Positions 23,288-34,929 are shown, counted from the stretch's first letter. The stretch: DNA of 64,000 bases from Lamellibrachia columna (GCA_963662155.1 OY759262.1:59851010-59915009), one strand, 5' to 3'. Notes: generated from the letters alone by a model not told the origin. A program made the numbers and translations.

Positions 23288-23369
23288 TGTAATGCAGTGT
23301 TGTACTCTCTCTCCCCCTCTCCCTCCCTCCCTCCCTCCCTCCCTCCCTATCTCTCTATCTATCTATATA

Positions 23370-23400
<31 letters not shown>

Positions 23401-23428
23401 CTATATCTCTATCTATCTATCTATTTAA
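23240..23428. repeat. (GTGC)n, (CCCT)n and (TCTA)n microsatellites
   Basis: Three simple-repeat tracts in a row directly after the LTR: GTGC units (about 23,251-23,289), CTCC/CCCT units (about 23,307-23,348), and CTAT/TCTA units (to about 23,425). The SIYLS-type open frames are artefacts. Confidence 0.95.
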
Positions 23429-23943
23429 GCAATCTGTAATCGTTTGTAATCTGATGCATTGAAGTCAAAATAAAACTTTAAAAAGAACGCCCATCCAGTC
23501 ATGGCGTAAAACAATACCCACCTATCCGACCCTCATCCCTGGTAAAAGGTGGATGTGAACCTTCGGTTTATCATAATGTAAAACTTGGCCTTAAATTGTT
23601 AATGTACTACGATTTTGCAGTTTATTAAAAAAATTTACATGTTTGCAATATATGTACAACAATATCGTTCAAATGATTGGTAAACCTGTATTATGATGAC
23701 CATATGTACTAAGAATCAATCTAATTAATCGACAAACACAAACCCTTTGCAATAATAACAGCCATTTAATCATAAGCCAAGAAGACACGTGTGGACATTG
23801 ACTATAATAAGTGTTTACGGGTGTAACATATCAACAGAAAAGGTCCAGGTAGCCACCCTCTCTCCTTCATTGGGGTAGAATGTTAGCGCTAAACGTAGTG
23901 GATGGTAAGTTCTGCCTCCAACGTCTTGTCCTTGTAGACATGC
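23429..23943. other. Unrecognised AT-rich spacer
   Basis: No exon or transposon end recognised. Confidence 0.5.
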
Positions 23944-24900
23944 CTAAGGGCCAGTCCCGACAAGCACTTTGTTCTCGTAGTGGCGCCGCATGACACTAAA
24001 TGACCGCTGCTCTGCTGTGGCAGTCGAGACAGACATCACCAGCGGTATCACGACTGTTGTATACGTGTTAGGGTAGAGGACAACATTGATTTTCTGTATT
24101 GTGTCGTCGAGTGTGTTGGGCCTCTCGGCGAAATTCATGATCTCCCATCTTACCTTCCAGCAACCCACTTTCTAGCTAACGCAGATCACCTGGCATGTCG
24201 TCTTGTAACACTTTGTATAGCTGGACAGCTGGATAGTTCTCTCCGGTGTCAGATTCATCCGCTGTCGTGGTGGCGGGCCCGTTCTCACGGACGGTGCCTC
24301 TGTCTACCGTCATTGCGCGGCTTGCTCGCCTCAATCTCAAATCTCCCCGCTAGAGGTACGACACTTTCAACGAATGCATTCCATACTTTTTGGATTTGCG
24401 GTTTCTTGCTGCAGCTGGACGGTTGTAGTGGTTGCCTCTTTGGCAGAGGTTGTAGTGGTTGCCTCTTTGGCAGAGGTTGTAGTGGTTGCCTCTTTGGCAG
24501 AGGTTACACTGTTTGGACCGTAGGACGTGGTCAGAGGAAGCCAAATTTGGAGGACATGCTCAATGGTCACTAATGTTATGATGAATTCAACAGTTGTGAT
24601 GGCTAAGAAGTAGCGTCTGGTTTTGCCGTCCCTATCTTATTACCCCAGAACATAAATTACAGCAGTGAATGCAGACTTTATAGTATACAGGGCGTTCCCA
24701 AGACTGGACCATCGTATCTCACAGAGCGATTGCAATTTAGTTATGTTTTTCATTCTAGCTTGTGCATCCTCGTCTAACTCGAGCTCAGCCTGAAAGACAC
24801 GCAACCTCTGGGCTGAGGAGTTGAAGGAGAAGGCGATCTGCTGGAGTGTTTTCATCACACTTCTAACTAGTGGCTCTTTGCTGGCGAGTACAATAGCCGA
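23944..24900 (-). pseudogene. hAT-family transposase remains (ZMYM1-like type)
   Basis: On the minus strand, 24,858-24,640 gives LEDEDAQAR-type residues and then KLQSLCEIRWSSLGNALYTI, the conserved 'CETRWxSR' block of hAT transposases. Further along, 24,168-23,944 gives VVIPLVMSVSTATAEQRSFS and VMRRHYENKV, the C-terminal dimerisation block (usually VSTATAERSFSxLRRIKTYLR) with one inserted residue. The 450 bp between are disrupted and contain a 27-bp triplicate. The catalytic first aspartates are not visible. It is a decayed transposase. Confidence 0.8.
24419..24503. repeat. 27-bp tandem triplicate in the transposase relic
   Basis: Three nearly identical copies of GGTTGTAGTGGTTGCCTC followed by TTTGGCAGA. 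The period is nine codons. Confidence 0.95.
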
Positions 24901-24964
24901 GTTAACATTGTGTCCTTTGTGGCGATTGTAGATGGCGACGGGTAGGCCCTATCAGCCAATGCCA

Positions 24965-25395
24965 GGTTTTTTTTACAAGATGAGATTTTTTCATAATAAT
25001 TTTTTTTGAATTATCTTGGTGGCTCTTAGCGCACGCGGTCGTGTTTCGACGAATGTTGTTGGCGGCAGAATAGCGAATACCGTCGATCTATAAGACTATA
25101 TTATACCTCGCTGTACAGATAGTAAGACTCGGACTTGGCCTGCCATTGAAAAAACCTAATTCGGCCAATAATGGTTGTTATTTGACATTTGTTCAACTTG
25201 CATTGGCCTACCAGTGCAAAAACCAAATACGCCAATAGTGGCTGTCATTATATCAACCAGCAATGGCTTGCCAGTGATAAATAATCAGTTGGGCCAATAA
25301 CGGCTTTCACGGAAGTCGTTCGCGCGTTTAAGGTTACACCTTTTAGAAAGTTCAAGATTGAAATTTTTTTATTTCAGGCTAAGGGCATGCGGGCA
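24965..25395. mobile_element. hAT-family fragment related to the element at 8.4-10.8 kb
   Basis: TGAGATTTTTTCATAATAA and CGAATGTTGTTGGCGGC match the left interior of the 8.4-kb element, and the block with AATTCGGCCAATAATGGTTG, AACTTGCATTGGCCTACCAG and CAGGCTAAGGGCATG matches its right end. About 1.9 kb present in the other copy is missing between them. The terminal CTAAGGGC is mutated (GGGCATGCGGG). It lies directly beside the hAT transposase relic, so both may belong to the family's longer relative. Confidence 0.75.
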
Positions 25396-25944
25396 GGGTA
25401 ATTTTTGAAACATTTGTTTGCCATATTGATGTGGAAACATGTGCGTGCGGCTCTTGAGTAAGCAAAATGTTGAAATAAAACGAATGTATCAACACGTTGT
25501 GTAAGGGTTTAGATCTTCTTTATATATTCACAGTTTCAATGCATTGAAGCTACATAAATATATTTTGACTATTTTACATGTATATATTGTGAAATAGCGG
25601 ATTCTTATGGAATCATGAAAACATTCGTACGGAATCACGCATTCATACATAATCATAACATATGTTTCCATACAAAGACGGTTTGTTATTTTAATTATGA
25701 TCAATATTTGTTGAACTTTGTCTGGACCTATTCTCTCCCGCCTGTGGAAATATCCATGTGAATTTTTATCTGACGTGGAGAACCTTGGGTTTAACCAGTG
25801 ATGAGTGTAGCCTAGAAAGTATAGTTCCCATTGACGCCGCAGATATTTGTCATGGGACAACGGCGAGCATTGCCTTCAGAGACGTAGCTGCTAACTGATT
25901 CGTACGGAACATTCGCACGCAATCATGCATTCATAACTGCCGTT
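25396..25944. other. Unrecognised AT-rich stretch
   Basis: Contains a repeated TACGGAATCACGCATTCATA / TACGGAACATTCGCACGC-like motif near 25,630 and 25,900. No exon is supported. Confidence 0.45.
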
Positions 25945-25945
25945 A

Positions 25946-26100
25946 TCAGTCACTTGTTCCGTGTCTGCCCATTATCCTTTCCCTGTCAGTGTTGTCGTTC
26001 CCAACACGTGCGTTGAAATCTCCAAGAACCACTAGTACATCATGTTTGGGGATGTCTTCCAAAGTCGACTGCGGACTGTCGTAGAAGTTGTCTTGTTGAA
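25946..26100 (-). pseudogene. Endonuclease fragment of an RTE-like non-LTR retrotransposon
   Basis: On the minus strand an open frame reads QDNFYDSPQSTLEDIPKHD, then VLVVLGDFNARVGNDN and RIMGRHGTSD before a TGA at about 25,946. GDFNARVG is the conserved Asp/Asn block of apurinic-type endonucleases in RTE and Jockey elements, and the MGRHG that follows is typical of them. No reverse transcriptase follows, so this is an isolated fragment. Confidence 0.75.
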
Positions 26101-26197
26101 TAAGTTTTGACTAGTATAAATAATTATTAAAGAAAGTTTGTACAGTACAAAATGCTGGTTTCGTGTCTTACTCTATACACATACTATCTATGCTTTG

Positions 26198-26312
26198 TGT
26201 GTGTGCGTGCGTGCGTGCGTGCATGCGTGCGTGTGGTGTGTGTGTGCATGCATTCATTCATTCATATATGTGTGTGTGTGCGTGTGTGCGTGCGTGCGTG
26301 CGTGCGTGTGTG
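26198..26312. repeat. (GTGC)n/(TG)n microsatellite with CATT run
   Basis: GTGCGTGC and GTGTGTG tracts around a short CATTCATTCATTCAT run. Confidence 0.95.
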
Positions 26313-27039
26313 TGAAAATATATGTGTGAACATTTTCATTTTATGCGAAACATTTTATGGACATTAAAGTTTTTCAATGTTTTAAAAAGGTATGTATAAT
26401 TTCTTTCTGAATGATCACATCTGATCTCGAAATTTTACTGTGATTATTGTGATTTTTGTAAAATGAATACTTTTCTGTTTAATATATACATCACCCAGGA
26501 CATTTCAGTAAGTAGTATGTGTCATTTTGCATACTAAATGCAGGAGACTGAAATTATATTTATTTATATTCTCATTTGGAATCAATATCTATACATTATT
26601 ATATCTATAATAGTATAACATTATATTTATGTTCTTATAATACATTTTATGTAGTATAAACTTTTTCCATTTGTAAATGCTTTTATTCAATCTCACTGCA
26701 CAATTAAATGAGTCAATCATCTTTTTTATTTTGCTTTATTTAATGACACAATTGAATATATAGACAAAGCTTTGTGATACAGCATTGCTGGTGATCTCTG
26801 CATTGTGCAAATATGACCGGACGCAGGAACATGTGGTGCCCAGGGAGTCCGCATTGGAAAAGCATGACCCCTTGTGAATGTGTGGCAACCCCTATAGCCT
26901 GTATTGGGAAATGTGAGCCCCATTGTGTGAAGTTGGCATTTTGGTCTCACATATTATGAAAATATAATAGAGTAGACACCTACTAAACTAAAGTATATTG
27001 CCAGTATCCTTGGCAATAGATTAGAGGGCAATAATTTAG
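26313..27039. other. Unrecognised AT-rich spacer
   Basis: Nothing supported. A GC-richer stretch at 26,815-26,945 has locally repeated (C/T)ATTG(G/T)GAAA..TG..CCCC motifs. Confidence 0.45.
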
Positions 27040-27686
27040 ATAGAGGACTGGACACAATAATTTAGATATAGTACTGGACACAATAATTTAGATATAGTAC
27101 TGGACACAATAATTTAGATATAGTACTGGACACAATGATTTAGATATAGTACGGGACACAATAATTTAGATATAGTACTGGACACAATAATTTAGATATA
27201 GTACTGAACGCAATAATTTAGATATAGTACTGGACACAATAATTTAGATATAGTACGGGACACAATAATTTAGATATAGTACGGGACACAATAATTTAGA
27301 TAGAGTACTGGACACAATAATTTGGATATAGTACGGGACACAATAATTTAGATATAGTACTGGACACAATGATTTAGATATAGTACGGGACACAATGATT
27401 TAGATATAGTACTGGACACAATAATTTAGATATAGTACTGAACACAATAATTTAGATATAGTACTGGACACAATAATTTAGATATAGTACGGGACACAAT
27501 AATTTAGATATAGTACGGGACACAATAATTTAGATAGAGTACTGGACACAATAATTTGGATATAGTACGGGACACAATAATTTAGATATAGTACTGGACA
27601 CAATGATTTAGATATAGTACGGGACACAATGATTTAGATATAGTACTGGACACAATAATTTAGATATAGTACTGGACACAATAATG
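27036..27686. repeat. Minisatellite, 26-bp unit, about 25 copies, with 9-unit higher order
   Basis: Units of ACACAATAATTTAGATATAG followed by TACTGG or TACGGG. The marker pair GATAGAGTACTGG followed by AATTTGGATATAG occurs near 27,299 and again near 27,533, a spacing of 234 bp or nine units. The neighbouring variant units recur in the same order. Confidence 0.96.
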
Positions 27687-28450
27687 AAATGCAGACTGAT
27701 AAAATTACTTTCGGAAATAATAAAAAACAATCCAATGTTGTACACCCCTTGTCCTTCCCCCACCCTAGCTACACCCAGTGTACCCCTTGTCCTTCTCCCT
27801 ATACACCCAGTATACCCCTTGTCCTTCCCCCATCATTCTTGAATATTGCTTAGACAATCTGTACTAGTATATGTCAAGTCCCAAGTCACCAGGTTTCATC
27901 AGTCGCCATGATTGTTGTGGTTCATCTGCGGTCAGTTTTTTCCACGCCACAACATTAACCAGTCATAATAAGTACTTAATAATGATTGCATTCGGTGCAG
28001 CCTGTCACAACAACACCCAAGGCTGCCATCAACGAGAATCAGATCAAGGATGTTTAGATGCGCTTCCTACTATGAGCCAGGTAGTGAGCGTCGAGGAGGC
28101 AGGTCGTGGCTCGACGTTGGATATCGTAAATGGCAGTGAACGCAACAGCTGATTCACTCTCAGTCTAGGAAGCACATCACTCAGTGCTGTCACCAAGAGC
28201 CACTGACTACGGCACCCCATATACCCATTAGTGTAGACAGCCTGTGTTTGGGACTTTACATGTCATGGGAGGTGAATAACCCACCCGAGGGAAACTATGT
28301 GGCTCCTGTATTAGTTACAGGAGATGGCTGATTCACACCCTAGAGAAATATTTACACTGAGCAACATAGTTGTGTTTGTGTTACCTAGCTATAAGAGTTT
28401 GTGTATCTAACTGATTATGATAACAGTTTCAAGTAACATCTAGTTGTATA
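27687..28450. other. Spacer with a CCCTTGTCCTTC mini-repeat
   Basis: Three partial copies of CACCCAGT(G/A)TACCCCTTGTCC within 27,740-27,835. The rest has a 93-codon plus-strand ORF (27,871-28,152) without recognisable motifs. Confidence 0.5.
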
Positions 28451-28705
28451 TCAATCTTTAACAAGATTTATAAAATATATGTCAATTCTATTTTTAAACA
28501 TATTCACACTACTAGCATTAACACAATCATTTGGCAGTTTGTTCCATTCATTTATCACCCTCTGCGAGAAAGAGTACTTTCTTATGTCCAACCTACACTG
28601 CTCCTTAAATAATGCTGCTTTGTGTCCTCTGGTTCTACTGCCTTCTTTAAGTTTGAAGAACATATTCCTATCAACATCCTCATAACCGTTCACTATTTTA
28701 AACAC
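28451..28705 (-). pseudogene. C-terminal tail of a CR1-like reverse transcriptase ORF
   Basis: 84 codons on the minus strand: MFKIVNGYEDVDRNMFFKL, then RTRGH, KYSFSQRVINEWNKLPNDCV and a terminal VNMFKNRIDIY helix. This is the conserved end of CR1/L2-type ORF2, where FSxRVVxxWNxLP precedes the FKxRLD helix, with a natural stop. It is intact in itself but 5' truncated, as expected from incomplete target-primed reverse transcription. Confidence 0.85.
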
Positions 28706-29339
28706 TTGGTCACCTCATAGTCTCCTGGTCTCTATAGTGTTGTCAAACCACATTGTAATAAGCAACTTTCGTAACTAAATCTAAATGACATGTATTACTA
28801 GTTAATTGACACTATAATTATCTAAACTTGCAATCAAACTTGAGTAGGAAGACAGTGCTCTGCCGAGCCATCTGTCCTACAGCAATGGCATGGCAGCTTC
28901 CATAGAATAGAACAAAGGACTCAATCTATGAACATCGATCTGCACTACCTGAGTCCCATATTAGACGCAATGAGGTATATGTAGCAAACTGATGAATAAT
29001 CAAGAATCACTTAGAATGTATTAGTGCTACAAATGTATTGTTTTTCATACTTAACCTTGATGTTAAGATCAGTCTCAAAATGCAGTACACTGTACCATGT
29101 ACTTTCCCAAATGTTATCATTGTCAACTATAAGGCTAATCTATCCACTTAATTAGCACTGTGTAGATCTGAGACAATAGTGTCCAGTGACATTACATATG
29201 AATATTGAAAGACAGCTTAATATTTCAGGCGTTTCATATGTCATGAGATATGACAACTACGATATCGTGGCTTTTACCATTTTAATTCGTACGTAGGGAT
29301 TAATCCGACAATACGTTCGGCATATTTGAAATAATTCAG
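28706..29339. other. Unrecognised spacer
   Basis: No exon or repeat recognised. Confidence 0.5.
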
Positions 29340-29830
29340 CGGCATACACCATGTTGGACCAATCACTACCGAGATCACTGCATCCGATACCTGCGCCCAT
29401 GGGAGTATGGGGACATAAAATTATTCCATGCCATGGAAACTGCGAAAAAATGTCAGCTGCCGGGAAAGGAATAACTGCGAAAGACCGGATATTTCCCCTG
29501 CCATTTCAGAGCTGGTGCATTCATTAGCACTGGCGATTTTGTTAACGATGGATGTGGGTAGGAAGTTTGCCTGTTGGACTGAATTTTCGAAATACCTTGA
29601 TGAATGCGCATGTGCGTAGCGGGAAAAGATAAATGTTTGACAGCGTTGTACAGGGCAAAGTGAATTGTGGGGCGATTCTAGAATCGCCCCGGATGTCTCG
29701 CGGGTCATTGTGGGAATCCCACAATGCCCGCCCAAGTGGAGATGATAGATCTGTCAGTCGCTCGGCAATATTCGGAGTGGTGAGACGTACATTGTTCGTG
29801 TTGCATATGTGTGGTTTATTTCATTACACG
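29340..29830 (+). promoter_or_regulatory. Promoter-like CpG-containing stretch with two palindromes
   Basis: A GC-richer stretch amid AT-rich DNA. It holds the perfect 22-bp palindrome GGGGCGATTCTAGAATCGCC plus CC (29,669-29,690), and 16 bp downstream a 21-bp near-perfect palindrome with arms CATTGTGGGA and TCCCACAATG (29,706-29,726). The second contains TGTGGGAA, which fits the RBPJ/Su(H) consensus, and TCCCACAATGCC, which resembles the TTCCCA.AATGC core of ZNF143-type sites. The candidate exon at 30,023 lies about 300 bp downstream on the same strand. The promoter role is inferred. Confidence 0.4.
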
Positions 29831-30022
29831 TGCTTGACTTACGACTTTTCGTTTGCGTACATTTAATGATCATTCTATTACATTGTTTGCGATAAATTAT
29901 TTCGTGTTAAATGTTCGATTGATTGAATTATCTTCTCGAATAACAATTGTTACGTGTGACCTTATACTATGCTATAGTAAACATCGTATCGTTTGAATAT
30001 TGCTAATGATCGTAAGACTTGC

Positions 30023-30202
30023 ATGTCCGAAGTAGTGACCAATTTGCTATTAGTTAAAAATTCGAAAGTCATATCAGAGGCGAAATATGACAAAATCGCT
30101 GAGCATCTACAACGACCATATGCGGCCACCGACCCCAAACTTCGCTGGTGGATCAAGCGTAAACGTTTTCAGCTGATCAGCTTTCTTGAGCTCAACATCG
30201 CT
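30023..30202 (+). CDS. Candidate first coding exon, unknown or transposon-related protein
   Basis: ATG at 30,023 begins an open 60-codon frame that ends at a strong donor, ATCGCT|GTACGT (30,202/30,203), in phase 0; reading through gives a stop four codons later. The sequence has ordinary protein composition: MSEVVTNLLLVKNSKVISE, then YDKIAEHLQ and DPKLRWWIKRKRFQLISF. An N-terminal block ending in (W)WxKRKxFxL recalls KRBA2-like and Ginger-type integrase-derived proteins of animals, from memory and with low certainty. It could be either a host gene's first exon or a domesticated transposon gene. I did not find the next exon before the 97-bp array at 30,720. Confidence 0.45.
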
Positions 30203-30719
30203 GTACGTACGTGACTGTTGTATACGAATATTATATGTTTAGGGTAACGTAACGTCTGTAGATTTTGTAACCCCCCCAAAAAAATACGTGCGCTTTTCGA
30301 AGAAATGTGTACGTTGTAATTCAGTTGAAATATAACCGAAAACTCTCATTGGAAAAAAATATTATCATCTTGACATTGACAGTTAGACGAGCGAAACTAT
30401 TCAGCTAAGAGTTATGTAAAGATTTTTCTTTAAAAAAAATTGGAAGACTCATTTAAGAAACTTTTAAAGACACATTATAATCTAGATTACGGGTAATAAC
30501 TTGAATGTGTGTCACTTTCCATGTATGTTTTAATTACCAAGACGTTACACTAATAATTATTTTAATGTTGTGTGCATAATATTATTATATTGTTTTATCC
30601 TTCTTTCATATACTTTTTTCATTTGGAGTTATTATACGTAGTACATTAACACTAGCTAAATTACTGTTTTATCATTATCCACACTTGTTCATAGCACCAC
30701 CTGGCCACCGTGATTACCA
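30203..30719. other. AT-rich stretch, possible intron
   Basis: Would be the intron after the candidate exon at 30,023-30,202. No acceptor followed by a sensible frame was identified. Confidence 0.4.
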
Positions 30720-32658
30720 GATTGTATTGTTTGCCTGTTAATCAAGGGTGCAGGGTTCCCAATATAATTAGTGAGGTTCTGTACTAAGGCTCCTTGCCTT
30801 GGGCATGTTTGGATCCCACCCTGCCTGGTAGTCTGGTCAAGTGTGCAGGGTGTCCAGTATAATTATGTATGGCTTCTATACTAAGGCTCCATGGCTTAGG
30901 CATGTGTGGATCCCATCCTGCCTGGTAGTCTGGTCAAGTGTGCAGGGTTTCCAGTATAATTATGTATGGCTTCTATACTAAGGCTCCATGGCTTAGGCAT
31001 GTGTGGATCCCACCCTGCCTGGTAGTCTGGTCAAGTGTGCAGGGTTTCCAGTATAATTATGTATGGCTTCTATACTAAGGCTCCATGGCTTAGGCATGTG
31101 TGGATCCCATCCTGCCTGGTAGTCTGGTCAAGTGTGCAGGGTTTCCAGTATAATTATGTATGGCTTCTATACTAAGGCTCCATGGCTTAGGCATGTGTGG
31201 ATCCCACCCTGCCTGGTAGTCTGGTCAAGTGTGCAGGGTGTCCAGTATAATTATGTATGGCTTCTATACTAAGGCTCCATGGCTTAGGCATGTGTGGATC
31301 CCACCCTGCCTGGTAGTCTGGTCAAGTGTGCAGGGTGTCCAGTATAATTATGTATGGCTTCTATACTAAGGCTCCATGGCTTAGGCATGTGTGGATCCCA
31401 TCCTGCCTGGTAGTCTGGTCAAGTGTGCAGGGTGTCCAGTATAATTATGTATGGCTTCTATACTAAGGCTCCATGGCTTAGGCATGTGTGGATCCCATCC
31501 TGCCTGGTAGTCTGGTCAAGTGTGCAGGGTTTCCAGTATAATTATGTATGGCTTCTATACTAAGGCTCCATGGCTTAGGCATGTGTGGATCCCACCCTGC
31601 CTGGTAGTCTGGTCAAGTGTGCAGGGTTTCCAGTATAATTATGTATGGCTTCTATACTAAGGCTCCATGGCTTAGGCATGTGTGGATCCCACCCTGCCTG
31701 GTAGTCTGGTCAAGTGTGCAGGGTTTCCAGTATAATTATGTATGGCTTCTATACTAAGGCTCCATGGCTTAGGCATGTGTGGATCCCACCCTGCCTGGTA
31801 GTCTGGTCAAGTGTGCAGGGTGTCCAGTATAATTATGTATGGCTTCTATACTAAGGCTCCATGGCTTAGGCATGTGTGGATCCCATCCTGCCTGGTAGTC
31901 TGGTCAAGTGTGCAGGGTGTCCAGTATAATTATGTATGGCTTCTATACTAAGGCTCCATGGCTTAGGCATGTGTGGATCCCATCCTGCCTGGTAGTCTGG
32001 TCAAGTGTGCAGGGTTTCCAGTATAATTATGTATGGCTTCTATACTAAGGCTCCATGGCTTAGGCATGTGTGGATCCCACCCTGCCTGGTAGTCTGGTCA
32101 AGTGTGCAGGGTTTCCAGTATAATTATGTATGGCTTCTATACTAAGGCTCCATGGCTTAGGCATGTGTGGATCCCACCCTGCCTGGTAGTCTGGTCAAGT
32201 GTGCAGGGTTTCCAGTATAATTATGTATGGCTTCTATACTAAGGCTCCATGGCTTAGGCATGTGTGGATCCCATCCTGCCTGGTAGTCTGGTCAAGTGTG
32301 CAGGGTTCCCAGTATAATTACTTGGCTTCTATACTAAGGCTCCATGGCTTGGGCATGTGTGGATCCCACCCTGCCTGGTAGTCTGGTCAAGTGTGCAGGG
32401 TTTCCAGTATAATTACTTGGCTTCTATACTAAGGCTCCATGGCTTGGGCATGTGTGGATCCCATCCTGCCTGGTAGTCTGGTCAAGTGTGCAGGGTTTCC
32501 AGTATAATTATGTATGGCTTCTATACTAAGGCTCCATGGCTTGGGCATGTGTGGATCCCATCCTGCCTGGTAGTCTGGTCAAGTGTGCAGGGTTTCCAGT
32601 ATAATTATGTATGGCTTCTATACTAAGGCTCCATGGCTTAGGCATGTGTGGATCCCAT
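30720..32658. repeat. Minisatellite, 97-bp unit, about 20 copies
   Basis: Very homogeneous 97-bp units with landmarks CCTGCCTGGTAGTCTGGTCA, GTGTGCAGGG, CCAGTATAATTATG and AAGGCTCCATGGCTTAGGCA. Internal units differ mainly at GGGTTTCC/GGGTGTCC and CCCACCC/CCCATCC. The leftmost units are more diverged. Near the right end two units lack GTA (ATTACTTGGC) and have GGCTTGGGCA. Low interior divergence and diverged edges fit repeated unequal exchange. Confidence 0.97.
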
Positions 32659-32889
32659 CCAGACTGACTTTAAGCTGTTCCTGTAATCTGTGTGACATTT
32701 GTGACTGATGCTAATGCAACAATAAAAGGAAGCCATTTCACAATAGCAGTACTGCACACCATCTGACATTTTTTCCATGTAGCATTGGTTGGTTGATTGG
32801 TTCATGAGTTCTGTAGAAAAATGTATTAAAGTTCAATAGATAATAATATTACTTATTAAGTTAAAGAACGATTACCTTAACAATAGGAA
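32659..32889. other. Unrecognised spacer
   Basis: Nothing supported. Confidence 0.4.
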
Positions 32890-32910
32890 TTATGTTTTGG
32901 TAATGTTTGT

Positions 32911-33210
32911 GCATAAACATATGTATGTATTGGGATGGACACTATCAGGAAGCAGGTACGACTGCCACTCGTCTGACATCCCTCGGTGTTTCCACGCGTG
33001 TACGTTCGCCAGCCCGTCTATCGGTCTGTGCAACGCTGCGACGATCACTGACGGTTTTTCCCTCTGCACGTAACCTGCTGTCGCAAACTTGTCAGCCTCA
33101 AGCCGGCGAAATCTCGTATCAATGTCCTGCTGCATTGTTTCTCCATCCGAAGTCCTTTTCCTTTCAAGTGTCGCACGAATGAGTGGCCGATCACCAGTAG
33201 TTTTGCACAT
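32911..33210 (-). CDS. Candidate coding segment, unknown, possibly SGNH-like C terminus
   Basis: An open minus-strand frame of about 100 codons in a locally CpG-rich stretch: MCKTTGDRPLIR at the start, then RRLEADKF, VQREKPSVIVAAL, and WKHRGMSDEWQSYLLPDSVH near the end. The D-x-x-H-P-N ending recalls the Asp/His block of SGNH hydrolases, but no GDS or oxyanion block is present, so this is weak. It may be a fragment of a transposon ORF or of a gene. The identity is unresolved. Confidence 0.25.
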
Positions 33211-33524
33211 GCCTAACTTTTTCCTAATTGGCTAACGGAATTTCTTAACAAACAACTGATTGGCCTACCTACTCTCACACTTTCCTTGCCGTCACGCCTG
33301 CTTGTTTTCCAGGAAGCATAACAAACGACTATTTGGACTCCCCTGTACATTAACTTTACACTTCAGAAACACAGCGCTTAGCAAACCTATTCTACACGAT
33401 TGAAATTAATTACCCCCACCCAGTTGATTACCCCTTGTTACCCAATACAAGTGCCAACTACCTCACATTCCTGAAACACACAAAAGGACATGGTTAAATA
33501 TACACGTTCTTAGGCTAAACACTA
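33211..33524. other. Unrecognised spacer
   Basis: Nothing supported. TTACCCCCACCCAGTTGATT and TTACCCCTTGTTACCC recur in part near 34,390, so this may be the left edge of the following repeat. Confidence 0.4.
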
Positions 33525-34345
33525 TGAAAACTACGCCTATACATATAAGTTTGAATGAAATAACGGTATTATTCCAACTCTGCACCACGCAAGAGGGGGC
33601 AAAGTCGGAATAAGCTTTATAAGTACACGCTGATCACAGATAATGCGCTACGTTGGTGTTACACAGTTAGCACTTATAATGTAACACACGTTATTAGGCT
33701 GAACACGAAGTCCACGCTTGTACATGTAAGTTTGAACGAACGAAATAACGGTATCATTCCAACTCTGCACCATGCAAGAGGGGGCAAAGTCGGAATAACC
33801 TTTATAAGTACACGCTGATCACAGATACTGCGTTACGTTGGTGTCACACTGTTAGCATTTATAATTTCACACACGTTATTAGGCGAAACATTATAAAATC
33901 CACGCTTGTACATGTAAGTTTGAACGAAATAACGGTATCAGTCCACCTCTGCACCATGCAAGAGGGGGAAAAGTCGGAATAAGCTTTATAAGTACACGCT
34001 GATCACAGATACTGCGTTACGTTGGTGTCACACAGTTAGCATTTATAATTTCACACACGTTATTAGGCGAAACATTATGAAATCCACGCTTGTACATGTA
34101 AGTTCGAACGAAATAACGGTATCATTCCAACTCTGCACCATTTCAGTCGGGGGGCAAAGTGGGAATAAGCTTTATGTCATTTATAAATATTGCGTTCCGT
34201 TGGTTTGTCATACAGTCAGTATTTTGAATGTTATACACAATATATGGTCATCCAGTAAAAAAAGAACGTCGGCACACACGTTTTCACAACGGCACGCTTG
34301 AACTAACGGTATTATTCCCATTCTGCACAATACAAGAAGGGGCAA
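33525..34345. repeat. Tandem block, about 185-bp unit, 4-5 copies
   Basis: CCACGCTTGTACATGTAAGT recurs at about 33,711, 33,899 and 34,083 (spacing 188 and 184). Each unit holds CGAAATAACGGTATCATTCC, CTCTGCACCATGCAAGAGGG, AAGTCGGAATAAGC and TTATTAGGC. Outer units are more diverged. The phrase GGTAT(C/T)ATTCCAACTCTGCA followed by AAAGTCGGAATAAGC is weakly self-complementary within each unit (GGTATTATTCC and GGAATAAGC). Confidence 0.9.
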
Positions 34346-34925
34346 CGTCGGAATAAGCAAAACATACAACGCAGGATTAGTTAGTTAATTACCCCCTTTG
34401 TTACTCCGCTACAGCTTCAACACATTCACAACACACACAAAGGACATGTTTCAACATCTACGCTGGCTAACCAATTATGAACTGGTAGCTAGTGAAGTAC
34501 CTATAACACCTAGGACCTCCATTGTACGTGTTCAAAGTCAAAGCTCTATGTGCTAAAGAAGCCTATTATTATTTTCTACCGCAGGACATGATCTTATACA
34601 GGCGCATGTGTCAATTTAAATATACGCTCAGCACACCTCGACTGAGCACATCTTCAAAGAAACATATCACGCCGGGCAGAGTTCAAATACACCGTAATCC
34701 ATTTGATCGTTTTCTGAATACTCACAATGGTCCGAGAATCATCTCCACTTTGCCCCCATTCCGAAACTGCCCGCACAGTTCCACTATTTCCATATCTTTT
34801 TCTTTCCTTTTTTGTACTGATCAATCATTTCGTGATATGCAACTATCAGCGAGCTGGTAGGTACCACTATATTATTGATTTGACGTCACTTTCGGATAGT
34901 AATAGATCTCCTGTTTTTTAAATAT
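34346..34925. other. Unrecognised stretch before a non-LTR element
   Basis: May include the 5' untranslated or ORF1 part of the element that follows. A 112-codon plus-strand ORF (34,522-34,860) has no recognised motif. Confidence 0.4.
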
Positions 34926-34929
34926 GAAG

